Shown: positions 1-6,100 of the stretch, piece by piece | Layout: each line of letters begins with the position of its first letter | Position numbering within the stretch: the stretch's first letter is position 1 | Source of the DNA: Paramuribaculum sp. | GTDB lineage: Bacteria; Bacteroidota; Bacteroidia; Bacteroidales; Muribaculaceae | Assembly (NCBI GenBank): GCA_029051965.1 | Contig: JAIDJZ010000364.1 | Coordinates: forward strand, 1 to 7,673 | Reading direction: 5' to 3' | DNA length: 7,673 nt | Position numbers and translations under genes: made by a program | Notes under the pieces: generated by a model | Seen by the model: the letters and a program-made list of their open reading frames with translations, nothing else | The model's database searches: none | What the model was told of the DNA's origin: nothing

Positions 1-498
1 CCCTACTTTCGAGCCTTTTTCTCCCCGGAGATTCCGGATTACGCGTTCGGTGGTCCAGCTTTGTCCGGCTACTACCGTGTCGTTGATCGAGATTATCCTG
101 TCGCCGGGCATGAGTCCGACTTTTTCCGAGGGTCCGCCAGGTATGACTTCATGAAATGTAATTGTGTCGGTCAGCATGTTGAAGGAGATTCCGATGCCGC
201 TGAAAGAGCCGTCGAGGTCTTCGTTGACGGCCTGGAGGTCTTCGGCTTTGATGTAGCTTGAATGGGGGTCAAGGCGAGCTATGATTTCCGAGAGGGAGGC
301 TTCGAGCAGGCTGTCGGTGTCAATCCGGTCTACGTAGTCATTGTCGATGAGGTGCATTATGGTTGCAAGTTTGTCGTAGACTGGTCCGTAGCTTCGTCCG
401 GTGCCGAAGAATGTCGCACCGAGCCAGAGTCCGAAAGTCAGAGAGAGAGCGATTGCAAATGGGGCCCAGACTGATGGGCGTCCGAAAAGATTTTTCAT
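1..498 (-). CDS. S41 family C-terminal processing peptidase (CtpA/Prc type), 5' part only
   Basis: The first 166 codons are present; the gene continues past base 1. Reading from the ATG at 498, residues 11-31 form a hydrophobic N-terminal segment (signal anchor or uncleaved signal peptide), which places the protease in the periplasm. Residues 35-95 are the N-terminal S41 helical region, with the family motif LDPHSSYI (76-83). From about residue 97 a PDZ domain begins (GSFSGIGISF, then VIPGGPSEKVGLMPGDRIISIN), which in this family binds C-terminal tails of substrates. The catalytic Ser and Lys lie in the missing part, so activity cannot be judged. The start follows an AT-rich leader without Shine-Dalgarno. 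It lies 74 bp downstream of the dCMP deaminase gene on the same strand with no separate promoter-like site seen, so the two are probably co-transcribed. S41 family assignment is secure; the specific substrate is unknown. Confidence 0.92.
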   Translation of the reverse strand, partial: MKNLFGRPSVWAPFAIALSLTFGLWLGATFFGTGRSYGPVYDKLATIMHLIDNDYVDRIDTDSLLEASLSEIIARLDPHSSYIKAEDLQAVNEDLDGSFSGIGISFNMLTDTITFHEVIPGGPSEKVGLMPGDRIISINDTVVAGQSWTTERVIRNLRGEKGSKVG

Positions 499-544
499 TA
501 ATAAAGGTCAGTGAATGTGTTGGAGTGATTTGTCAGGAATAGGA

Positions 545-560
545 AACGGATCGGTCCGTT
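545..560. repeat. Short perfect inverted repeat between dCMP deaminase and S41 genes
   Basis: AACGGA and TCCGTT (6 bp, 4-base loop) form a small palindrome in the 74-bp gap between the two minus-strand genes. No T-run follows it on the minus strand, so it does not look like a strong terminator; it could be a weak attenuator, an RNA-stability hairpin or chance. Confidence 0.3.
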
Positions 561-572
561 AAGCGGCAGTTT

Positions 573-995
573 TCAGATCTCAGGAATGTGGACGCATTCG
601 ACGCCGGCCCTGAGGAGGAGTTCAATGCCGTCGGCGATCCTGTAGAGTTCATTGAAAACAACGCGCCTTATGCCGGACTGAATGATCAGCTTGGCGCATT
701 CGACACATGGCGACGCGGTTACGTAGAGAGTTGATCCCTCCGAAGAGTTGTTGCTTCGGGCGACTTTCGTTATCGCGTTAGCTTCGGCATGGAGAACGTA
801 GGGCTTGGTGAGGCCGCTGGCGGGGTCTTCGCATATGTTTTCGAATCCGGCCGGGGTTCCGTTGAATCCGTCGGAAATTATCATCTTGTCCTTTACGAGG
901 ATTGCTCCGACCTGACGCCTTATGCAATATGAATTTTCAGCCCAGATAGATGCCATGCGCAGGTATCTTCTGTCTAAAAGATCTTGTTTGTCCAT
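573..995 (-). CDS. dCMP deaminase (cytidine/deoxycytidylate deaminase family)
   Basis: A 140-residue protein of the zinc-dependent deoxycytidylate deaminase family (ComEB-like). Such enzymes convert dCMP to dUMP in the cytosol, feeding thymidylate synthase. The zinc site is complete: HAE at 69-71 (His ligand and catalytic Glu) and PCVEC at 96-100 (Cys97 and Cys100 as ligands). The N-terminal stretch with GAILVKDKMIISDGFNGTPAGFEN (30-53, shown in part: GFNGTPAG) is the substrate-side loop typical of dCMP rather than free cytidine deaminases. Length fits the short bacterial forms. The ATG at 995 lies about 30 bp after a good Bacteroidetes promoter-like site. The following gene on the same strand is an S41 protease; I recall this pair as recurrent in Bacteroides, but there is no obvious functional link. 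Other deaminases (riboflavin, tRNA adenosine) are less likely because of the GFNGTP loop. Confidence 0.93.
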   Translation of the reverse strand: MDKQDLLDRRYLRMASIWAENSYCIRRQVGAILVKDKMIISDGFNGTPAGFENICEDPASGLTKPYVLHAEANAITKVARSNNSSEGSTLYVTASPCVECAKLIIQSGIRRVVFNELYRIADGIELLLRAGVECVHIPEI

Positions 996-1026
996 TTTGA
1001 AATAGTGAGACTCTCAAATTAATTCG

Positions 1027-1056
1027 CAAATGTAGTGAAAAGGCTTGAAATGACAA
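1027..1056 (-). promoter_or_regulatory. Bacteroidetes-type promoter for dCMP deaminase-S41 operon
   Basis: On the minus strand a perfect TAnnTTTG -7 element (TACATTTG, 1027-1034) lies 19 bases downstream of a TTG -33 core (1054-1056). This matches the primary sigma promoter consensus known from Bacteroides. It would start transcription near 1020, giving a leader of about 25 bases before the ATG at 995. Confidence 0.65.
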
Positions 1057-1308
1057 TAAGAAACGATTTATTTTAATAGGTATTTAATATGTAAGTCATG
1101 GAAATGATTTCGCGTTATCATATTCTTACGACTTATTTGGGAGAAATCGAATTCTGTTAAATTAGCGGAAGTGAAATGTGAAAAGGGTCGAAAAGTGTGA
1201 AAATCCAAAACAATAAGAGTTTCGGCAGAGTTAAAGAAGTAGGCCGACGACTTCGGGCGATTCCGCTGGAGGCCCGATGGGAAGCCGATTTTTCAATATT
1301 CTCTCCAA

Positions 1309-1509
1309 CTTAGAGAGTGTTTGAATTTAAACCGCGTTAACAGTAATACGAATGAACGGCAGAAACTTCAAAATAATCCTGAGGTCTTTTTTGGCGAATT
1401 CCGCCAAGTCTCATCGGTCACATAGCCCGCTATGCTCCCTCTTCAACTCGCGGAATCCGCTCAAAAAATCCTCTCAGTCTTAATTTGATTTAAATCCAAA
1501 CACTCTCTT
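1309..1509. repeat. MITE-like inverted-repeat element, full-length copy
   Basis: About 200 bp bounded by imperfect terminal inverted repeats: 1311-1331 (core GAGAGTGTTTGAATTTAAA) matches the reverse complement of 1489-1509 at 19 of 21 positions. Inside lies a second, nested inverted repeat: 1377-1405 pairs with 1449-1477 (TTTTTTGGCGAATTCCGC versus the complement of GCGGAATCCGCTCAAAAAA). The centre has a small palindrome CATAGCCCGCTATG (1421-1434). There is no transposase ORF, so if mobile it would be non-autonomous. Transcribed, it would fold into a long branched hairpin. I cannot name the family. Confidence 0.75.
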
Positions 1510-1598
1510 AGAGTTGTCTGAATTTAAACTGCGTCAACAATAAAACAGGATGAACGGTGTGAACTTCAAGAATTCGATTTAAATTCAAACGCTCTCTC
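1508..1598. repeat. Shortened second copy of the same inverted-repeat element
   Basis: A unit of about 90 bp directly abuts the full copy and shares its boundary bases CTCTCTTAGAG. Its left arm (1508-1570) follows the first 60 bases of the full copy, with matching blocks such as CTGAATTTAAAC, GCGTCAACA, GATGAACGG and AACTTCAA in the same order. It then passes directly to the right terminal repeat (GATTTAAATTCAAACGCTCTCTC region, 1576-1598). The roughly 110-base nested hairpin of the full copy is absent. It ends 15 bp before the sigma-factor ATG. Confidence 0.7.
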
Positions 1599-1613
1599 AA
1601 AACCCCTCCAGTT

Positions 1614-2123
1614 ATGTTACACAAAATCTTCCAACAACAGCTTCTTGGTCTCCAGACCCATTTATATAATTTCGCCTACGTCCTGACGTCGAACCGTGAG
1701 GATGCGAGTGATCTTCTTCAGGATACGACTCTGAAGGCTCTCGACAATGAGGATAAGTATCAGGACAACACCAATTTCAAGGGCTGGGTGTTTACGATCA
1801 TGAGGAATATTTTCATCAATAATTACCGGCGTGCGGCGAAGAACTGTGTCACGCTCGACAATACGGACGATTCGTACTATCTGAATGCCGCAGACGATGA
1901 GACGGCGCCGAGTCCGGAGGATTCATTTTCGGTCATTGAGATTCAGAATGCGATCCATTCGTTTTCGCCGGATTATGCGATTCCGTTTTCGATGGTTCTT
2001 GCGGGCTATCACTACAAGGAGATCGCTGACAGGATGCATCTGCCGGTCGGTACGATCAAGAGCCGGATTTTCTATGCGCGTCATAAGCTTCAGGAGATGC
2101 TGAAGGATTATGTCGGGCGATAG
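1614..2123 (+). CDS. ECF-type RNA polymerase sigma factor (sigma-70 family)
   Basis: A 169-residue protein with the two-domain ECF plan. Sigma region 2 covers about residues 12-75: DASDLLQDTTLKAL (30-43) is region 2.2, which contacts core polymerase, and GWVFTIMRNIFINNYR (57-72) is regions 2.3/2.4 for promoter melting and -10 recognition. A variable linker follows (78-103). Sigma region 4 spans about 105-163, with a helix-turn-helix at 132-158 (YKEIADRMHLPVGTIKSRIFYARHKL region) for -35 binding. No anti-sigma factor or outer-membrane transducer gene is adjacent: the neighbour is convergent rmuC. It is therefore an orphan ECF of the kind widespread in Bacteroidales, with unknown regulon. Two inverted-repeat elements occupy the region immediately upstream, and no housekeeping promoter is obvious, so autoregulation or read-through is possible. 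The stop lies 12 bp from the rmuC stop, with no clear terminator between. Confidence 0.93.
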   Translation: MLHKIFQQQLLGLQTHLYNFAYVLTSNREDASDLLQDTTLKALDNEDKYQDNTNFKGWVFTIMRNIFINNYRRAAKNCVTLDNTDDSYYLNAADDETAPSPEDSFSVIEIQNAIHSFSPDYAIPFSMVLAGYHYKEIADRMHLPVGTIKSRIFYARHKLQEMLKDYVGR

Positions 2124-2135
2124 CGGGTCAAATTC

Positions 2136-3419
2136 TCAGGCGTCGGTTTGGTCTTCGGGTCCTGACGGAAGGCGTTTTGAGGCTTTTACTCCAAGTTCGC
2201 GCAGCTTTTCGGCGCGCACGATCAGAGAACCGGTTCCGTCGCGCAGTTTTTTCATTGCGGCTTCGTAGGCGATACGAGGCGATGAGAGGGCGCGTTCGAT
2301 CCGTTCCATATCGGCTACGAATCCGACAAATTTGTCGTACATTGCGCCTGAGCGTTCGGCGATGTCGATTGCGTTGCGGGTCTGCCGGTCGTGGCTCCAT
2401 AGCTGCGAGACGATTTTGAGAGATGCGACGAGCTGTGTCGGCGAAACGATCAGGACGCGTTTGTTGTAGGCTTTTTCCCAGAGGGCAGGATCGAGTCCGA
2501 GGGCGGCGGTGTAGGCGCTTTCGTTCGGGATGAACATCATTACGAAGTCGAGTTTGTGACGTCCGACGTAGTCCTGATAGTTTTTCTGACTCAGTTCGTT
2601 GACGTGGCGGATGACGCTTGCAAGGTGGAGCTGGCCGAGGCGGGCGCGCTCGTCGTCGGAGTCGCAGTTGACCATTTCGACAAAAGATGTCAGTGAGACT
2701 TTCGAGTCGATGACCATCACTTTTCCGCCGGGGTATCGGACTACGACGTCGGGCCGGAGCGAGTTGCCGCGCTCGCCACGGATGACCGCTCCGTTTTCGT
2801 CGCGCTGCATCTGGACTTCAAATTCTTCTCCTTTTCTCAGGCCGGAGTTTTCGAGGATTGTCTCGAGGACGAGTTCGCCCCAGTCGCCCTGGACTTTCGA
2901 ATTGCCTCGGAGCGCTCTTGAGAGCTCGCGGGCTTCGCGTCCGATGCTGTCGTTGGTCTGGATCAGCTCTTTGATGCGTTGCTGGAGCGAGAATCGTTCG
3001 GCTGATTCTTTGGAGTAGAAGTCGGTCACGTCGCGACGGAATTTGTCGATGTCGTCTTTGAGCGGCGAGAGCAGGCGGGATATGTTGTTTTCGTTGCGTT
3101 CGTTCATCCTGTCGACGTGGGTCGACAGGAGTTCGCCGGCAATCAGCCGGAAGCGCATTTCGGACTGTTCGTTGATTTTCTGTTGTTCGCGGAGGGTTGC
3201 CTGGGAGTTTTCGGCCTGCAGTTTTTCAAGGCGCGAGACGTGTTGTTCGGCGTTGAGCGCGCGTGCTTCGAGTCGCGCTGTGTTCTCTCGCAGAGCGGCG
3301 TTGATTTCCCTCGATGCGGTCAGTTCGTTCTGCAGCTTCGTTTGTTTTCCGGATGACAGAAACAGCAGAAGCAGCAGAATGAGGATTATGATTCCGAGGA
3401 TTATAATGGTTGATTCCAT
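2136..3419 (-). CDS. rmuC: RmuC-family DNA recombination protein
   Basis: A 427-residue protein matching the RmuC family, linked in E. coli to limiting recombination at inverted repeats and thought to carry a nuclease-like fold. Residues 3-21 are a single hydrophobic helix that anchors it to the inner membrane. Residues 27-115 are charged and heptad-rich, predicting a coiled coil. The RmuC domain spans about 130-415. Its motif VQGDWGELVLETILENSGL (176-194) is followed by a PD-(D/E)xK-like core: RPDVVV (222-227, Asp224), then VIDSK (236-240, Asp238 and Lys240). Family blocks LDFVMMFIPNE (290-300) and VLIVSPTQLVASL (322-334) are intact. The C-terminus is polar and probably disordered. Length is normal for Bacteroidetes copies. 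It is transcribed divergently from the alpha/beta hydrolase and converges on the sigma-factor gene. The family is sure; the biochemical activity is not established. Confidence 0.95.
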   Translation of the reverse strand: MESTIIILGIIILILLLLLFLSSGKQTKLQNELTASREINAALRENTARLEARALNAEQHVSRLEKLQAENSQATLREQQKINEQSEMRFRLIAGELLSTHVDRMNERNENNISRLLSPLKDDIDKFRRDVTDFYSKESAERFSLQQRIKELIQTNDSIGREARELSRALRGNSKVQGDWGELVLETILENSGLRKGEEFEVQMQRDENGAVIRGERGNSLRPDVVVRYPGGKVMVIDSKVSLTSFVEMVNCDSDDERARLGQLHLASVIRHVNELSQKNYQDYVGRHKLDFVMMFIPNESAYTAALGLDPALWEKAYNKRVLIVSPTQLVASLKIVSQLWSHDRQTRNAIDIAERSGAMYDKFVGFVADMERIERALSSPRIAYEAAMKKLRDGTGSLIVRAEKLRELGVKASKRLPSGPEDQTDA

Positions 3420-3467
3420 AGGCTGGAGGTCTGATTTGTTCCTGCAAAGACAGGGGGAACGTTAATG

Positions 3468-3499
3468 TAAAGTTAGTGAGAAATGTCGGATCGGCCAAA
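3468..3499 (-). promoter_or_regulatory. Probable promoter for rmuC
   Basis: On the minus strand TAACTTTA (3468-3475) matches seven of eight positions of the Bacteroidetes -7 element TAnnTTTG. A TTTG -33 core (3496-3499) lies 20 bases upstream. The predicted leader is about 40 bases to the ATG at 3419. A weaker alternative -7, TGTCTTTG (3445-3452), is closer to the gene. Confidence 0.5.
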
Positions 3500-3561
3500 T
3501 GGCGCCTCTTTTTGTGATCGGTTAAAAATGGCCGCAGGGGTGAAAATGGGGGAGTTTTCTA

Positions 3562-3593
3562 TTTCAATTTGTCAACTTTTATGCTTAACTTTG
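3562..3593 (+). promoter_or_regulatory. Probable promoter for the hydrolase-ligase-ddl cluster
   Basis: TAACTTTG (3586-3593) is a perfect Bacteroidetes -7 element. A TTTC (3562-3565) sits 20 bases upstream at the -33 distance; a better TTTG (3568-3571) leaves only 14 bases. Transcription would start near 3600, with a leader of about 65 bases before the hydrolase start. No equally good site was seen before the two downstream genes. Confidence 0.55.
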
Positions 3594-3663
3594 CCGTTGG
3601 TTTGGCAGCGTTGTGCGCCTGCTGTGCCGCAAGAATTCTAACACTGATTATTGAAGACTGACG

Positions 3664-4428
3664 TTGGAAAGTAATACTATTGATATTGATGGAGTCAAAC
3701 TTCACTATACGACTCAGGGAGAAGGGTCTCCGATACTTCTGATGCACGGCTGGGGCTGTGACAATTCGACACTGGCCTCTGTGGCCCGCATCGCCGAGAA
3801 GCACGGGAAGGTCTATAATGTTGATTTTCCGGGCTTCGGTCAGTCTCCGGAGCCTCCGGCTGTCTGGGGCGTCGAGGAGTATACGCGTCTGATCGAGAAG
3901 TTCACCGCCAGGATCGGGATGGAAAATCCGGTGTTGCTGGGTCATTCTTTCGGCGGGCGTGTCGGAATTCTCTATTCATCGCGGAACAGTGTCGGGAAGC
4001 TGATTCTGGTGGATGCGGCCGGTGTCAAGCCTAAGCGTTCGCTGAAGTACTATTTCAAGGTCTACAGTTTCAAGGCCTCCCGCCGGCTGACGACGCTTTT
4101 TCTCGGGAAAGAGAAGGCTGAGGCGGTCATTGAGGCCCGACGCCGCAAAAACGCGTCGGCGGACTATGCTGCGGCAAGCCCGAGGATGCGGGCTGTGCTG
4201 AGCAAGGTGGTCAATGAGGATCTGCGTTCTGTGATGCCGTCAATCAAAGCTCCGACACTTCTTGTGTGGGGCGAGAATGACACGGCGACTCCGATGCGCG
4301 ACGCGCGGATAATGGAGCGCCTTATTCCGGATGCCGGTCTGGTCAGTTTCGCCGGCTGCGGCCATTACAGTTTTCTGGACAATCCGGTGCAGTTTGCTGC
4401 GGTCCTCAACAGTTTTCTCGGTTCCTGA
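3664..4428 (+). CDS. Alpha/beta fold hydrolase, first gene of the Mur ligase-Ddl cluster
   Basis: A 254-residue cytosolic alpha/beta hydrolase without a signal peptide or membrane segment. The oxyanion-hole motif is HGWG (28-31). The nucleophile elbow GHSFGG (93-98) gives Ser95; the acid is probably Asp206 in WGENDTATP, and the base His234 in GCGHYSF. A basic cap region covers about 120-185. The start is a TTG at 3664: an in-frame TGA at 3652 and the absence of any ATG before the oxyanion motif leave little choice, and the protein beginning ESNTIDIDGVKLHY fits the family N-terminus. It precedes the MurF-like gene by 24 bp and shares its direction, so it is probably the first gene of the operon. 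The substrate is unknown. Its company suggests hydrolysis of an ester, amide or activated cell-wall intermediate, but that is inference; proline iminopeptidase-like or lipase-like roles cannot be excluded. Confidence 0.9.
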   Translation: MESNTIDIDGVKLHYTTQGEGSPILLMHGWGCDNSTLASVARIAEKHGKVYNVDFPGFGQSPEPPAVWGVEEYTRLIEKFTARIGMENPVLLGHSFGGRVGILYSSRNSVGKLILVDAAGVKPKRSLKYYFKVYSFKASRRLTTLFLGKEKAEAVIEARRRKNASADYAAASPRMRAVLSKVVNEDLRSVMPSIKAPTLLVWGENDTATPMRDARIMERLIPDAGLVSFAGCGHYSFLDNPVQFAAVLNSFLGS

Positions 4429-4431
4429 AAA

Positions 4432-4442
4432 AACAACATAAA
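4432..4442 (+). promoter_or_regulatory. A-rich translation leader of the MurF-like gene
   Basis: AACAACATAAA precedes the ATG at 4453 and recurs exactly before ddl (6073-6083). There is no Shine-Dalgarno; A-rich leaders of this kind are usual in Bacteroidetes and support the chosen starts. Confidence 0.4.
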
Positions 4443-4452
4443 CAATCAGAAT

Positions 4453-6060
4453 ATGTTTTCACCATTGATACTTACCTGTTTTATTATATCGCTCCTCTGT
4501 GTGACGGTCAATATGGTTGCCGAGTATAGCCGCGACCTGATGATGATGCAGCAGAATTCGTACAGAAACGAACGCTATCGCCGCTGGCTCAAGAGTTCGG
4601 GCGACACGACTTCGTATTCGCGCCTGATCGGCCTCTGTGTCGCTCTTCTGTCGCTGGTCGATTTCGGTTCGGAGCTGTGGGGCATGGGGCTTATGGCTGT
4701 CTTTGCGGCCGGAAACGCTTTTTCGCTTCTGACCAGAAAATATAAGAAGCCGCTCGTCTGGACAAATCGCGTCAAACGAATCTTTTCGACGATGATCGTT
4801 CTGTCAGTCTTGGCTGAGGGTGCGGTCGCGGCTGTCGTGTGTGCGACGAGCGGAGCAGGCGCTGTGATGTTTGCTCTCGCTGTGGGAGCGACGTTTCTCT
4901 ATTGCGGCTCACATATAATAGTGATGGGTGCAGTGGCTCTTCTCGGTCCGGTCGAGAAGGCGATCAATCGCAAGTATTATAATGAGGCTGCGGAGATTCT
5001 GCGGTCTATTCCCGATCTGAAGGTGATCGGTGTCACCGGCAGCTATGGCAAAACGAGCACAAAGCATTATCTTGAACGGATCCTGTCGGAGCATTTTGAT
5101 GTTCTGATGACGCCGGGCAGTTTCAATACGACGCTTGGTGTGATCCGAACGGTCCGGGAGATGATGAAGCCTTATACGGAGGTTTTCATCTGTGAGATGG
5201 GGGCCAAACAGCTTCATGATATCGAGGAGATCTGCGATCTTGTTCATCCGCAGATCGGAATCGTTACGGCGGTCGGTCCGCAGCATCTCGAGTCGTTCAA
5301 GACGATAGAGAATGTGCAGCGGACCAAGTTTGAGCTGGTCGATTCGCTTCCGGCTGACGGTCTTGCAGTTGTCAATAATGATTTTCCGATGATTGCCGGC
5401 CGGAGGGTCGACAATACGGTCTGTCTGCGCTATGGTGTGGCGGCGTCGGAGGGTCTCGATTTTAAGGCTGTCGATGTCAGTTATACGCCTCAGGGGACAA
5501 CGTTTGCGGTTGTCGGCAACGGTGTCCGTCTGGATCTGCGCACCTCGCTCGTCGGGGAATGCAATGTGTCGAATCTGGTTGCCGCGGTGGTTGTCGCGAT
5601 GCATCTTGGAGTTCCGGAGGATAAGATCCGTTATGCCGTGGAGAAGATCGAACAGGTCGAGCACCGACTCAATATGAAACGTACGCCTGCGGGGATTAAT
5701 ATTATCGACGATGCCTATAATTCCAATCCGACGGGATCGGCAATGGCGCTCGATGTGCTTGCTTCGATGACTCCGGGACGCCGTTTTGTGATCACTCCGG
5801 GAATGATCGAGCTGGGTGAGAAGCAGTATGAGCTTAACCGCAGTTTCGGCGAGAAGATCGGACGCAGTGTCGATGTGGCTATTGTTGTCGGCGATTATAA
5901 TAAGGAGGCTATTCTGGAGGGGATCGGCAACGCAGGCAATCCGGATCTTGAAGTGCTGACGGCCGCGACGTTTGCCGAGGCGCAGTCGATGATGGTTGCG
6001 CGTGCGAAGGCCGGTGACACGGTTCTCTATGAGAATGACCTTCCCGACACGTTCAAATGA
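4453..6060 (+). CDS. Membrane-anchored MurF-like Mur ligase
   Basis: A 535-residue protein with a MurF-type catalytic core on an atypical membrane domain. Hydrophobic segments lie near 3-23, 57-75, 77-93, 111-130 and 136-165, giving four or five transmembrane helices. The ATP-grasping core starts at about 188: P-loop GVTGSYGKTSTK (193-204), CEMGA (247-251), GPQHLESF (275-282), Lys292 at the position of the carbamylated lysine, EHRLN (403-407) and the MurF hallmark DDAYNSNP (419-426). The C-terminal ligase domain runs to the end, finishing in YENDLPDTF instead of the usual MurF GS(R/H)-type ending. Canonical MurF (about 450 residues) adds D-Ala-D-Ala to UDP-MurNAc-tripeptide and has an N-terminal domain that holds the UDP-sugar; here it is absent. 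The acceptor may thus be membrane- or lipid-linked (inference). The ddl gene follows 40 bp downstream on the same strand. Mur ligase assignment is sure; MurF reaction is likely but unproven. Confidence 0.9.
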   Translation: MFSPLILTCFIISLLCVTVNMVAEYSRDLMMMQQNSYRNERYRRWLKSSGDTTSYSRLIGLCVALLSLVDFGSELWGMGLMAVFAAGNAFSLLTRKYKKPLVWTNRVKRIFSTMIVLSVLAEGAVAAVVCATSGAGAVMFALAVGATFLYCGSHIIVMGAVALLGPVEKAINRKYYNEAAEILRSIPDLKVIGVTGSYGKTSTKHYLERILSEHFDVLMTPGSFNTTLGVIRTVREMMKPYTEVFICEMGAKQLHDIEEICDLVHPQIGIVTAVGPQHLESFKTIENVQRTKFELVDSLPADGLAVVNNDFPMIAGRRVDNTVCLRYGVAASEGLDFKAVDVSYTPQGTTFAVVGNGVRLDLRTSLVGECNVSNLVAAVVVAMHLGVPEDKIRYAVEKIEQVEHRLNMKRTPAGINIIDDAYNSNPTGSAMALDVLASMTPGRRFVITPGMIELGEKQYELNRSFGEKIGRSVDVAIVVGDYNKEAILEGIGNAGNPDLEVLTAATFAEAQSMMVARAKAGDTVLYENDLPDTFK

Positions 6061-6072
6061 GAAAACTGAAAC

Positions 6073-6083
6073 AACAACATAAA
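6073..6083 (+). promoter_or_regulatory. A-rich translation leader of ddl, same 11-mer as upstream gene
   Basis: AACAACATAAA, identical to the leader of the preceding MurF-like gene, lies 17 bp before the ATG at 6101 in a 40-bp A-rich gap without promoter-like elements. It fits translation of an internal cistron of the same transcript. Confidence 0.4.
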
Positions 6084-6100
6084 TCAAAACTGAGTTAGAA

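Larger units (their letters stand above)
996..1613. other. 618-base gene-free spacer between divergent dCMP deaminase and sigma-factor genes
   Basis: The left part (996-1200) is AT-rich and carries the deaminase promoter; I see no further gene in it. From about 1220 to 1300 the composition becomes GC-richer with short self-complementary pieces (TCGGGC 1253-1258 with GCCCGA 1272-1277; TCGGC 1222-1226 with GCCGA 1243-1247 or 1284-1288), but no clear ORF. From 1309 to 1598 two adjoining inverted-repeat elements fill the stretch almost up to the sigma-factor start. No TAnnTTTG promoter for the sigma-factor gene is evident. No tRNA or rRNA segment was recognised. Confidence 0.7.

Noticed and set aside
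61..474. Two plus-strand open frames at the left edge
   Set aside because: The minus strand reads as an uninterrupted S41 protease with a PDZ domain; the plus frames are its antisense.
1309..1598. CRISPR array or classical insertion sequence
   Set aside because: There are no short regularly spaced direct repeats with unique spacers, and no transposase frame; the structure is inverted repeats in two unequal copies.
2124..2135. Terminator between the convergent sigma-factor and rmuC genes
   Set aside because: The gap is only 12 bases, and no GC-rich hairpin with a T-run was found in it or just around it.
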